This document shows positions 24,602-33,217 of a stretch of DNA of 64,000 nucleotides, piece by piece. This stretch comes from CAVUWL01 sp963700105 (lineage in GTDB: Bacteria > Actinomycetota > Thermoleophilia > Solirubrobacterales > 70-9), in contig CAVOWL010000004.1 in NCBI GenBank assembly GCA_963700105.1, positions 930,001 to 994,000 on the forward strand, in the 5' to 3' direction. The stretch's first letter is position 1; every line of letters starts with the position of its first letter. The translations under genes were made by a program, and so were the position numbers. The notes under the pieces are model-generated. The model saw only the letters and a list, made by a program, of their open reading frames with translations, made no database searches and had not been told where the DNA came from.

Positions 24602-24952
24602 TCAGTAGGAGCTGGCCTCGACCCAGATCCGCCAGATCGCCGCCACCGAGACGCCGAGCAAGAGAATCCAAACCAGCGTCCCGCCACCGCTGGAGAAGAG
24701 CTTTTCGGTGCCCGCGATCAGAAGCGCGATCATCCCCAGGGCGCCGTAGAGGACCGCCCGGCGCAGGTCGCTGAGGGTCGCCAGGGTCAGCTCGTTTTGG
24801 CGGCTCAGGCTATAGATCATCCAGGCGATCGCCGCCAAAAAGCCCATTGTCAAAGCGGTGAGTAACGCTTCGACCACCTTGCCCCCAGCCGGCGCGAAGG
24901 CGACCGCAAGGGCCAGCGCCATGATTATCGAGACGTTGCGCGCGGTGCGCAT
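24602..24952 (-). CDS. Small integral membrane protein, unknown
   Basis: A 116-residue protein with about four hydrophobic helices (VSIIMALALAVAFA, LTALTMGFLAAIAWMIYSL, LYGALGMIALLIAG, TLVWILLLGVSVAAIWRIWV) and a short polar loop with Arg pairs. No family recognised. It follows the Pit gene by about 30 nt on the same strand and may belong to that operon. Confidence 0.65.
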   Translation of the reverse strand: MRTARNVSIIMALALAVAFAPAGGKVVEALLTALTMGFLAAIAWMIYSLSRQNELTLATLSDLRRAVLYGALGMIALLIAGTEKLFSSGGGTLVWILLLGVSVAAIWRIWVEASSY

Positions 24953-24983
24953 CAACCGATTCTACGTCGAAGCGGCCGAGATC

Positions 24984-26093
24984 CTATGGCGCGGGCTCAA
25001 TCTGGGCGCCGGCCGAGTGCGGACCGGAGCGACGGGCGAGGGCGAGGATGATCGCCGCGACGGCGATCAGGGCGACCACAGTCGGACCCAGTACCCCCAT
25101 GCCAAAGAGCCTGGCCAACCCATAGGCAGCGGCGGCGATCGCCGCCGCCGCGGGCAGGGTCAGCAGCCAGGCGGCGACGATGTCGCCGGCGACCCCCCAG
25201 CGAACCGCCGACACTCGCCGCACCGCGCCGGCGCCCATCACCCCACCGCTAATAGCGTGGGTGGTTGAAATCGGGAAACCGAGCAGGGTCGAGGCGAGAA
25301 TCGTCGCGGCTCCCGCGCCCTGGGCGGAGAAGCCCTGGGCAGCATCCATCTTGATGATCCGCGAACCCCTCGCGCCCATGATCCGCCAGCCTCCGCAGTA
25401 GGTGCCGAGCGCGATCGCACTCGCGGCGGCGAAGATCGTCCAAAGCGGCGGTGAGGCGCTCGCGCCCAGGGTCCCGTTGGCGATCAGCGCCAGGGTGATC
25501 ACTCCGATCGTCTTTTGCGCGTCGTTGGCACCGTGGGCAAAGGCGAGCAGTCCTGCCGAGACGATCTGGGCGCGGCGAAAGCCGCGCGTCACCGGCCCCG
25601 GTCGACGAGCGCCGATCAGTCGATAGATGGCCACGATTAGCGCACCAGAAATGCCGAAAGCAAGGAGTGGCGCCAAAAGCGCCGGCAGCAGCACTTTTTC
25701 GAGCAGGCCGCCGACCTCAACCGCCCCGGTCCCCGCCGCGGCCAGGGTGGCCCCCACCAGGCCACCGATCAGCGCGTGGGAGGAACTTGAGGGAAAGCTC
25801 AGGTACCAGGTCGCCAGATTCCAGGCGATCGCGCCGATCAGGCCGGCGAAGACCACGTTCGCGGTGATCGCGGCGGCATCGACTATGTCGTGAACCATGG
25901 TCGCGGCGACCGCGACCGAGAGAAAGGCGCCGAGGAAGTTGAGCACGGCGGCCAGTGCCAGGGCAAGCTGAGGCGGCGCGCCGCCGCTTGAGATCGCGGT
26001 TGAGATTACGTCGAAGGTGTCGTGGAATCCATTGCTGAAGCCAAAGCCGAGCGCTGCGGCAACGACGAGCACAAGGACCGCATCGGAGTTCAC
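24984..26093 (-). CDS. pit: Low-affinity inorganic phosphate transporter, Pit family
   Basis: A 369-residue membrane protein with the duplicated PiT signatures: GFSNGFHDTFDVISTAISSG near the N-terminus and FAHGANDAQKTIGVITLAL in the second half, and FPISTTHAISGGVMGAG. It imports metal-phosphate by proton symport. The start overlaps the DUF47 gene by 4 nt, the standard pairing for Pit systems. It lies at the end of the PHP-GT/ppk operon. Confidence 0.93.
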   Translation of the reverse strand: MNSDAVLVLVVAAALGFGFSNGFHDTFDVISTAISSGGAPPQLALALAAVLNFLGAFLSVAVAATMVHDIVDAAAITANVVFAGLIGAIAWNLATWYLSFPSSSSHALIGGLVGATLAAAGTGAVEVGGLLEKVLLPALLAPLLAFGISGALIVAIYRLIGARRPGPVTRGFRRAQIVSAGLLAFAHGANDAQKTIGVITLALIANGTLGASASPPLWTIFAAASAIALGTYCGGWRIMGARGSRIIKMDAAQGFSAQGAGAATILASTLLGFPISTTHAISGGVMGAGAVRRVSAVRWGVAGDIVAAWLLTLPAAAAIAAAAYGLARLFGMGVLGPTVVALIAVAAIILALARRSGPHSAGAQIEPAP

Positions 26094-26710
26094 GAGTTCT
26101 TGATCACGATGCCCTCGATGATCTGGGCCGCCGTCTCGGTCGCATCGATCGCGTTCTCTAAGACCGCGAACATGTCCTTCCAGCGGATCACGACCATCGG
26201 GTCTATTCCGTTAGAAAACAGCGACGCAACGGCGTCGCGGGAGATCCGATCGCCCTCGTTCTCGAGTCGGTGGATCTCGATCCAGTAGCGGTCGAGATCC
26301 TTGAACTCGCGCAGGTGCTCGAGGCCGTTTGAGAGCTGCTCGCAGGCCCCGACCAGCACCTCGGTCAGCGCCTGGGCCTGAGACATCGGCGCCTCGATCT
26401 GGTAGAGGCCGAGGAAGTCCGCGGCCTCCTCGGTGAAGTCGACAATGTCATCCACCTGGGTCGCCAAGCCGTAGATGTCCTCTCGATCGATCGGCGTCAC
26501 AAAGGTCGAGTTGAGCCGCTGGACGATGTCGTGGGTGATCCGATCGCCCTCATGCTCGGCCTTGACGATCTCAGCCGAGAGGCCGACGTCATCGGGCCAG
26601 GAGTTCATCATCCGGTCGAGCAGACGAGCGGCGTGAACGGTGTTTTGGCCGGCCTCGATGAAGAGATCGAAGAAGACGCGATCGCGAGGCAGAAACGAGA
26701 GGCGTGCCAC
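26090..26710 (-). CDS. DUF47 (PhoU-like) Pit accessory protein
   Basis: A 206-residue all-helical PhoU-related protein (AGQNTVHAARLLDRMM, EIVKAEHEGDRITHDIVQRL, LATQVDDIVDFTEEAADFLG, RLENEGDRISRDAVASLF). The repeated E-x-x-x-D metal-binding pairs of PhoU are present. DUF47 proteins are encoded next to Pit transporters and are thought to regulate them. The ATG follows ppk by 35 nt. Confidence 0.9.
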   Translation of the reverse strand: MARLSFLPRDRVFFDLFIEAGQNTVHAARLLDRMMNSWPDDVGLSAEIVKAEHEGDRITHDIVQRLNSTFVTPIDREDIYGLATQVDDIVDFTEEAADFLGLYQIEAPMSQAQALTEVLVGACEQLSNGLEHLREFKDLDRYWIEIHRLENEGDRISRDAVASLFSNGIDPMVVIRWKDMFAVLENAIDATETAAQIIEGIVIKNS

Positions 26711-26745
26711 CGAGCAATCCTAGAGGTCGCGCCGACCTAGCCCAA

Positions 26746-28848
26746 TCAGCCCGCGGAGGCGGCGAGCTGCTCGGCCGCCCGCGCCGCGCTCAGCTCGCGC
26801 AGCTCGGCCTGGACGCTGCGCCGCTCCCCCAAAGGAGCACTCAGCCGGGTCCACTTACCCGCGGCATCAAGCTCCCAGGAATTGGAATTGTCGGCGAAGC
26901 AGCGCTCCAAGACATCGAGCATCTCGCCCAGCAGGGTGGGGTCCTCAACCGGCGTCACCAACTCGACCCTGCTGTCGAGATTACGCGGCATCAGATCGGC
27001 TGAGCCCATGTAGACCTTCGTCTCCGCGCCACGCTGGAAGGAATAAATGCGGGAGTGCTCGAGGAAACGACCGACGATTGAGAGCACCCGAATGTTTTCT
27101 GAAATCCCCGGCACGCCAGGGCGAAGGCAGCAGATACCCCTGACGTTGAGATCGACCCGCACCCCCGCCCGCGAGGCCTCATACAGCGCCCGGATGCAGC
27201 GGGCATCGACGAGCGAGTTCATCTTCAGCGCGATGCGCGCCGCTTCGCCTTCGTGGTGGGCGCCGACCGTGGCCTCGATCTCGCCGATGATCCGGTCGCG
27301 CATCGTGGTTGGGGAGACGAGCACCTTGCGGTATTTGGCCGGGCGACCGTAGCCGGTCAGGAAGTTGAACATCTCGGCAACGTCGGCACCGATCTCCGAA
27401 TCCGCGGTGAACAGTCCGAAGTCGGTGTAGAGGCGGGCCGTCTTTGGGTGGTAGTTGCCGGTCCCGATGTGGACGTACTCGCGCACCCGATCGCCCTCGC
27501 GACGGGCGACGAGGATCGCCTTGACGTGCGTCTTTAGGCCCGGGATGCCGTAGACGACGTGGACGCCGGCCTCCTCCAGCGACTTGGCCCAGTGAATATT
27601 TGCTTCCTCGTCAAAGCGAGCCTTCAGCTCGACCATGCAGACCGCCTGCTTGCCGCGTTCGGAGGCGCGGATCAACGACGGCACCAGCGGTGAGTCATCG
27701 CTGGTGCGATAGACGGTCTGCTTGATCGCCAAGACATCGGGGTCTGCAACCGCCTGCTCGACGAAGCGTTCCACCGAGGTGGCAAAGGATTGGTAGGGAT
27801 GGTGGACGAGGAGGTCGCCCTGGCGAATCGTCGCGAACATGTCGACGGGCTCCTCATCCTCGCCCTGCAGGCGGGGCTGGGTGACCGGAGACCAGGGTGG
27901 GTAGCGAAGCTCGGCGTGCCCGTCGACGTCGGCGACCTCGGTCAGATCGGCGAGATCGATGAGGCCGTCGACGTCATAGACCTCGCGGTCTTCCAGCTGC
28001 AGGGCGTCGATCAGCTGCTCGCGCAGCTTGGCGTTCATGCCGGCGGCGATCTCCAGCCTCACCACCTCGCCGAAGCGGCGGCGGCGGACCTCATCCTGGA
28101 CCGCCTGCAGAAGGTCATCGGCCTCATCGCTGACCGTGAAGTCGGCGTCGCGGGTGACCCGAAAGTAGCCATGGTCGACGACCTCTGTGCCGGGAAAGAG
28201 GGCATCGAGGTTGGCGGCGATCGCCTCCTCGAGCGGCACCAGCGCGGTACCGCTCTCGCCAACCGGTAAGAAGCGGCCTAGCAGCTCCTTTGGGACCTTG
28301 ACGCGGGCGATGATCTCAACCCCGCTTTCGCGGTCACGCAGCAGTACCCCGAGGCTGAGCGAGAGGTTGGAGATGTAGGGGAAGGGGCGACCGAGCCCGA
28401 CGACCAACGGGGTAAGCGCCGGGAAGACCTGCTCGTGGAAGCGAACCTCGATTTCGCGGAGCTCCTGCTCGGTCGCGGTCTCCAGGGTGACGATTCTGAT
28501 CTCCTCGCGCGCCAGGGCGGGGCGCAGGGTGCCGTCAAAGCAGGTGTGTAGACGGTGGTCTAGCTCCAGCACCCGGGCCTGGATCGCATCGATCTGGGCG
28601 CCCGGACCGAGGCCGTCGGGTCCCCGCGCGTCGATCCTCGCGTCGAGCTGATCGAAGAGCCCGGCGACCCGGACCATGAAGAACTCATCCAGGTTGGAGG
28701 CATAGATCGCGCAGAACCGCAACCGCTCGAGCAGGGGAACCTCGCCCTCCTCGGCGAGTTCGAGCACCCGCTGGTTGAAGTCGAGCCAGGAGAGCTCGCG
28801 GTTGAAGTAAAGGGCGGGATCGTCGATCCAGGCATCGTACTCAGACAC
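26746..28848 (-). CDS. ppk: Polyphosphate kinase 1
   Basis: A 700-residue enzyme building polyphosphate from ATP. N-terminal domain YFNRELSWLDFNQRVLELA and NLDEFFMVRVAGL; catalytic core HHPYQSFATSVERFV, VYRTSDDSPLV, IPGLKTHVKAILV and YVHIGTGNYHPKTARLYTD (the autophosphorylated His region). GTG 28848 gives the standard N-terminus. It follows the PHP-glycosyltransferase by 19 nt and precedes DUF47-pit, so uptake and storage of phosphate are in one transcription unit. Confidence 0.97.
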   Translation of the reverse strand: MSEYDAWIDDPALYFNRELSWLDFNQRVLELAEEGEVPLLERLRFCAIYASNLDEFFMVRVAGLFDQLDARIDARGPDGLGPGAQIDAIQARVLELDHRLHTCFDGTLRPALAREEIRIVTLETATEQELREIEVRFHEQVFPALTPLVVGLGRPFPYISNLSLSLGVLLRDRESGVEIIARVKVPKELLGRFLPVGESGTALVPLEEAIAANLDALFPGTEVVDHGYFRVTRDADFTVSDEADDLLQAVQDEVRRRRFGEVVRLEIAAGMNAKLREQLIDALQLEDREVYDVDGLIDLADLTEVADVDGHAELRYPPWSPVTQPRLQGEDEEPVDMFATIRQGDLLVHHPYQSFATSVERFVEQAVADPDVLAIKQTVYRTSDDSPLVPSLIRASERGKQAVCMVELKARFDEEANIHWAKSLEEAGVHVVYGIPGLKTHVKAILVARREGDRVREYVHIGTGNYHPKTARLYTDFGLFTADSEIGADVAEMFNFLTGYGRPAKYRKVLVSPTTMRDRIIGEIEATVGAHHEGEAARIALKMNSLVDARCIRALYEASRAGVRVDLNVRGICCLRPGVPGISENIRVLSIVGRFLEHSRIYSFQRGAETKVYMGSADLMPRNLDSRVELVTPVEDPTLLGEMLDVLERCFADNSNSWELDAAGKWTRLSAPLGERRSVQAELRELSAARAAEQLAASAG

Positions 28849-28867
28849 GGCCCGAGCTCTAGCGGGC

Positions 28868-31144
28868 TCAGGCGACCTGGGCCAGACGCTGCCCCGCTGC
28901 AATCGAGGGCGCCGGGTCGAGGGCGCGTCGGTAGCCGCCACCAAGTTGGGCCAGGGCCGTTTGCCAGGAACGCGAACCCGCCGCGGCGCGGGCGGCTCCG
29001 CCAAGCTCTCGGCGCAGCGAGGGCGAGGAGGCAAGCTGCAGCAGGGCGGCGGCGACGTGCTCGGCGTTGGGGCGACAGAGGATCCCGGTGTGGCGGTTCT
29101 CGATCAGCGCCGCGGGCCCGCCCTCGGCGACGGCGATCACGGCAAGCCCGCTGGCGCCGGCCTCGAGGATCGCCTGCCCGAAGGTGTCGGTGCGGCTGCA
29201 AAAGAGGAAGGCGTCGGCGCTGGCGTAGGCCCGGGCCAGCTCCTCTCCCTCAAGCCAGCCCAAAAAAGTCGCCGCTTCGCCGAGGCGCGCCCTAAGCTCG
29301 GCCTCCTCCGGACCGCCGCCGGCGAGCAGCAGGTGAAGGCGAGGATCGGCGGCGTGAGCCCGCAGGAAACTCTCAGCCAGCAGGTCCACACCCTTCTCAC
29401 GAGAGAGGCGACCGGCGTAGAGGACCTTCAGCTCGCCGGGGTAGGCCCCCGGCTGGCCCTTTTCGGGATCAAAGCGAGCCGTGTCGACGCCGCGCTCCCA
29501 GCGGCCGATCCGCGCCGGGCTAACGCCGAGCTCAAGCAGCGAGCGATCTGCGGCCGGACTCGGTGAGAGGAGCACCGAGGGGACGCTGTAAAAGGCGCCG
29601 AGGGCGGCGGCGGCGATCGCCTCCATGCCCGGATCGCCGCTGCGCAGCCCCGCGTAGGCGGCGAGCTCGGTGTGGTAGCTGCCGATCAGCGGTAGCCCGG
29701 CGATCCGGCTCAAGAGCGTCGCCGCCACCCCAACCGGGCCGGGAGCGGTGACGTGGAGGAGGTCATAGCGCCCCTCGGCGAGCGCCTCGACCAGATCGGC
29801 CAGGCTGGGGACGCCGAGGCTGACCCCGCGATAGAAGGGAATCTCAAGCTCCGCCGCCACCGGCAGCCGCCGGTCCACGCCGCCGTCGGTGCCGAGGACC
29901 TCGACCTCAAAGCCCGCCACGCCGCGCTCGCGGATCTGCTCGATCGTGCGGGTGACTCCGTGCATCGAATCGATCCCATCGGCGATCACCGCGACCCGCC
30001 GCGGCTGGTCTCCACCGCCCCGCAGCTTCGCCTTCTCGGCGGCGAGGAAGGCGGTCGCCGGCGCGTAGGGAACAGCCGGTAGGAGCGCCTCAAAGAGCCC
30101 GCTGAGGGCCGGGGCGAGGGCACCCCGGTCGATCGACTCTGAACCAGCTCGGACCGCGCTGCGCAGGCGGCGCTCGTGGATGCGGCGGGCGCGGCGATAC
30201 AGATCAGCGTGGGAGAAGCCGTCTGACTGCAGGTAGTCGAGGAGCTCGCGGCCGCGCAGCTCAAGGCCCATCGCCCCAAGCCAGGCCTCGAGCAGCTCGC
30301 GGGCGTCGGCGGGGCCGATATCGGTCGCCACCTTGCCCTCGCGCGCGGCACCCTCACGGATCGCGCGCTCGGCGATCTTCAGCACCACCTCGGCGCGCGG
30401 CGGCGCCGCGGCGGTTTCGAGCCCCCCGAGCGTGTGGGCGCGGGCTGTGAGCGCCATCGCCGCGTGCGCCCACTTGGCGGCGCTGCCCTGCGCACCGCCC
30501 GGCTGGGCTTCGCCGCGGCGCAGGTGCTGGAGAAACTCTTCCGGCGTGGCGGCCCGCGGCGCCTCGGTGAAGGTGCGGCCGATGTCCACGCCGGCGTGGT
30601 CGTCGGAGCCGGCGATTCCGGTGCCGCCCTGGGTGTCGATGTAGACGGCGGCCGGCATGTTTAGCTCCGCGGCGCGGGACCCGTTTCGCACCTCCCAGAT
30701 TGGGAATAGCTCCGCCAGGCGGCGGCGGTGGCGTTGGGTCAGTGGCGCCTCGACGTTATAGAAGGGGTGCGCAAGCGCGCAGACGATCTCGCTTTCGAAA
30801 AGGTGGGCGGCGCAGGCCTCGAGGTCGCCGGAGTGGGCCTGCAGCCATTCATGGTCTTCGAGGGTGATCCCGTAACAAAGGACATGAACCGCCTGTGGCT
30901 CGCCGGCAAAGCGGGCGGTCAGCTCCTCGGAGACGAAGAAGTCATCGAGGCCGACGAGCTCCAGCGCGCCGGCGATCGTGTCGTGATCGGTGATCGTCAC
31001 GAAGTCCATCCCGCGGCGCTTGGCGAGTTCGTATACCTCGGCCGGCGGGGTCGCGCACTCGGGGAGCCCCAAGGAGCGCTGCACCCCGAGGCGGGAGAGC
31101 GCTGAGGCGGAGGAATGGCAATGCATGTCAACTCGGGAAGTCAT
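28868..31144 (-). CDS. Fusion: PHP metallophosphoesterase + GT4 glycosyltransferase
   Basis: A 758-residue two-domain protein. Residues about 1-220 are a PHP phosphoesterase with intact metal ligands: DMHCHSSASALS (HxH), FVTITDHDTIAG, ALAHPFYN and AGSDDHAGVDIGRTF. A helical linker follows to about 370. Residues 380-758 are a GT-B glycosyltransferase with IADGIDSMHGVTRTI, VLYAGRLSREKGVDLLAES, LLLAGGGPEEAEL and SRTDTFGQAILEAGASGLAV. The TDTFG form of the E-x7-E motif resembles actinobacterial GDP-mannose-dependent mannosyltransferases (MgtA type). GGGAG lies before ATG 31144 and a PHO-like box lies 63 bp upstream. Role unknown; it may make or turn over a glycolipid under phosphate limitation. 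Confidence 0.85.
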   Translation of the reverse strand: MTSRVDMHCHSSASALSRLGVQRSLGLPECATPPAEVYELAKRRGMDFVTITDHDTIAGALELVGLDDFFVSEELTARFAGEPQAVHVLCYGITLEDHEWLQAHSGDLEACAAHLFESEIVCALAHPFYNVEAPLTQRHRRRLAELFPIWEVRNGSRAAELNMPAAVYIDTQGGTGIAGSDDHAGVDIGRTFTEAPRAATPEEFLQHLRRGEAQPGGAQGSAAKWAHAAMALTARAHTLGGLETAAAPPRAEVVLKIAERAIREGAAREGKVATDIGPADARELLEAWLGAMGLELRGRELLDYLQSDGFSHADLYRRARRIHERRLRSAVRAGSESIDRGALAPALSGLFEALLPAVPYAPATAFLAAEKAKLRGGGDQPRRVAVIADGIDSMHGVTRTIEQIRERGVAGFEVEVLGTDGGVDRRLPVAAELEIPFYRGVSLGVPSLADLVEALAEGRYDLLHVTAPGPVGVAATLLSRIAGLPLIGSYHTELAAYAGLRSGDPGMEAIAAAALGAFYSVPSVLLSPSPAADRSLLELGVSPARIGRWERGVDTARFDPEKGQPGAYPGELKVLYAGRLSREKGVDLLAESFLRAHAADPRLHLLLAGGGPEEAELRARLGEAATFLGWLEGEELARAYASADAFLFCSRTDTFGQAILEAGASGLAVIAVAEGGPAALIENRHTGILCRPNAEHVAAALLQLASSPSLRRELGGAARAAAGSRSWQTALAQLGGGYRRALDPAPSIAAGQRLAQVA

Positions 31145-31206
31145 CGGTGTCTCCCTGCTCGAATTCCTTATCTCCTACTGAGATTCGCTCAATAGCAGGG
31201 AAAACT

Positions 31207-31248
31207 TGTGAAGCTTCCGAGAAGCAGGTGTGAAGCTGGGGTGACCGC
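31207..31248. promoter_or_regulatory. PHO-box-like 11-bp tandem repeats before the PHP-GT/ppk operon
   Basis: On the plus strand, units begin at 31207 (TGTGAAGCT), 31218 (CGAGAAGCA), 31229 (TGTGAAGCT) and 31240 (GGTGACCGC), each 11 bp apart. Read towards the minus-strand gene this is TTCACA-type, as in PhoP/PhoB boxes. It fills the 108-bp gap between the CHAD gene and the PHP-GT start. Confidence 0.65.
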
Positions 31249-31252
31249 CGCG

Positions 31253-31672
31253 CTAAAGGGAACGCCGCAGCGCCCCCCAGGTGTCGTTGCTTTCCTCGCT
31301 GATCCAGAGCTCCCGAAAGCTGCGGTGAAGAAGCTCACGGCGTGTCCTCAAGAGTCCCTGCAGGGAGGCGACCCCGCTCGCTTGGGGAAGCATCACATCG
31401 CAGTCATGGATCTCACCGAGGACGGCCTGCAGCGCCTTGGCGGCGCGCTCGGCGGCGAGCGCCTCGGGGCCGAAGCATTCCGCGACGATCTCAAGCACGT
31501 ATCGCAGCCGCTTGGCGGCGATCCGCATGTCGTGCTGAGCGACGCCGGCCGCGGGGTCAAGCGCCTCCTCGGCAAAGCCCTCCATCTCCTTCAGCCGGGT
31601 GCGAACAATCCGCTTTGCGTTTCGCCGCAGCGACTTGGCCGGGTCGAGCCCCGAGATCGTTTTGGCCTTCAT
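31253..31672 (-). CDS. Half-CHAD protein (C-terminal half)
   Basis: A 139-residue helical protein with the second-half CHAD signature AQHDMRIAAKRLRYVLEIVA and DCDVMLP. CHAD domains bind polyphosphate through conserved His and basic residues and normally contain two such four-helix halves in one chain of 250-300 residues. Here this half is a separate gene whose ATG overlaps the stop of the first-half gene (ATGA). The two proteins presumably pair. Confidence 0.8.
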   Translation of the reverse strand: MKAKTISGLDPAKSLRRNAKRIVRTRLKEMEGFAEEALDPAAGVAQHDMRIAAKRLRYVLEIVAECFGPEALAAERAAKALQAVLGEIHDCDVMLPQASGVASLQGLLRTRRELLHRSFRELWISEESNDTWGALRRSL

Positions 31673-32142
31673 CCGCGATCCCCCCCTCCCAGGTGCGCCA
31701 GCCGCCGCCGCAAGCTGTCCAGGCGCTCGCCGCTGATCAGGCTGGCGAGCTCTTGGTTGGCGCGACGCTGCTCCTCTCGCAAGCCCGCGATCAGCGCCTG
31801 CAATCCGCCTCGATCCTCGGCGCTGAGATCGCCGCCGAACTGCTCGAGCAGCTCGATCTCCACGTCACGATCACGGCGCTCTCCGAGCGCATCGGCGAGC
31901 GCCTTTACGTCCCGAAGCGCCGCCCGCAGCGCGCGCCGCGGGAAACAGACCTCAAATACCTCGATCGCAGCGCGGAGGCGACGCGTCGCCACCCTCATGT
32001 CATGGACGCCCTCGGGGCGGCCGAGGTCCAGCACGCCTCCGCTCTGCTCGAAGACCTCCTCGGCGCGGGCCCCCAGGACCGCGGCGGCTGCGGCGGCGAA
32101 GCTGTCGCGGCAGTCGAGCTCTAACTGGCGGGCGCGGGCCAT
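31669..32142 (-). CDS. Half-CHAD protein (N-terminal half)
   Basis: A 157-residue helical protein with the first-half CHAD signature EGVHDMRVATRRLRAAIEVFE and ALGERRDRDVEIELLEQ. It follows ppx by 34 nt and overlaps the second half-CHAD gene by 4 nt. The polyphosphate context (ppx upstream, ppk downstream) agrees with a role at polyphosphate granules. Confidence 0.82.
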   Translation of the reverse strand: MARARQLELDCRDSFAAAAAAVLGARAEEVFEQSGGVLDLGRPEGVHDMRVATRRLRAAIEVFEVCFPRRALRAALRDVKALADALGERRDRDVEIELLEQFGGDLSAEDRGGLQALIAGLREEQRRANQELASLISGERLDSLRRRLAHLGGGDRG

Positions 32143-32176
32143 GGCGGTGAGAGAAGATCGAGGTAGGCGGCCGCAC

Positions 32177-33085
32177 TCAGGCGGCGACGGCCTCAGGGGA
32201 GGAGCCGTTGACGCTGCCGTTTAAGAGATCGAGGATGACGCCCTCGCGCAGACCACCCTTACCGATCTGTAGCGGCTGCCCGAGCAACTCGGAGACCTTC
32301 TCCAACAAAAGCACCCCGGTGGGCAGGATTCGGACCCGTTGGGGATCGAGCTCAAAGCGCCGCCCGACCTCGTTTGCCGGATCGCTGGCCAAAACCCGGA
32401 TGCCGCGCTCGAGCGTCTCGTACTCAAGCACCGCTCCGACCAGGCGCCGCAAGGACGTGGCGCTGCCACCCACCGCGACGGCCTGGGCGGGACGCTCGAT
32501 CTCGACCCCGGCAAAAAGATCGTCGATGCGGTCACGCACCTTGCGAATTTCGGCCGCCGAGGGAGGGTCGGAGGCGATCAGTTCATCGGCGAGGACCCCG
32601 GAGCCGGTCCGCCAGGAGCGCACCAGCTCGACCCCACCGGCGACCGTACCCAGGATCACCTCGGTCGAGCCGCCGCCGACGTCAACGACGCCCACCTTGC
32701 CCGCCACCGGATGACCGAGCGTCTTGGTGGCGCCGATGAAGGAGAGCCGACCCTCCTCGCGCTCGCTGAGGATGTCGACGCCGACGCCGGAGGCCTCGGC
32801 GATCTCCCCTGCGGCGAAGTCCCGGTTTGAGGCATCGCGTACGGCCGCAGTCGCCACCGAGCGGATCACCTCAGCGCCGAGCTCCTGGGCAAGGCGTACC
32901 TGAGTTGAGACCACCGCGGCGACCTCGCAGATCTTTGCCTCCTTGATTGCCCCGTCGGAGTCAAGTGCCTTGTTGATCCGCGTGTAGGCGCGCTGCTCCA
33001 TCACCATCTTCAGCTGGCCTTCCACCGGCTCCGCGACCAGGACGCGAGTCGTGTTTGAACCAATATCTATCGCAGCGCAGAGCAT
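32177..33085 (-). CDS. ppx: Exopolyphosphatase / pppGpp phosphatase, Ppx/GppA family
   Basis: A 302-residue ASKHA-fold hydrolase: AAIDIGSNTTRVLVAEP (phosphate 1), VGVVDVGGGSTEVILGT (phosphate 2), AVAVGGSATSLRRL. It is short (about 300 residues, catalytic domains I-II only), like actinobacterial Ppx1/2, which release phosphate from polyphosphate or act on (p)ppGpp. It heads the ppx-CHAD-CHAD unit. Confidence 0.93.
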   Translation of the reverse strand: MLCAAIDIGSNTTRVLVAEPVEGQLKMVMEQRAYTRINKALDSDGAIKEAKICEVAAVVSTQVRLAQELGAEVIRSVATAAVRDASNRDFAAGEIAEASGVGVDILSEREEGRLSFIGATKTLGHPVAGKVGVVDVGGGSTEVILGTVAGGVELVRSWRTGSGVLADELIASDPPSAAEIRKVRDRIDDLFAGVEIERPAQAVAVGGSATSLRRLVGAVLEYETLERGIRVLASDPANEVGRRFELDPQRVRILPTGVLLLEKVSELLGQPLQIGKGGLREGVILDLLNGSVNGSSPEAVAA

Positions 33086-33217
33086 TCGCAGGGAACCTCA
33101 GATCATGATTTCAGACGATGCGGATGGCCCTGCTCCGAGGGCGAAGCGGGGCAAAAGCCGGGCCGGTCGGTAGCGCATCCTGCCCGCGCCGACGGGCGAC
33201 GGTTGTCGGTTTGGCCG

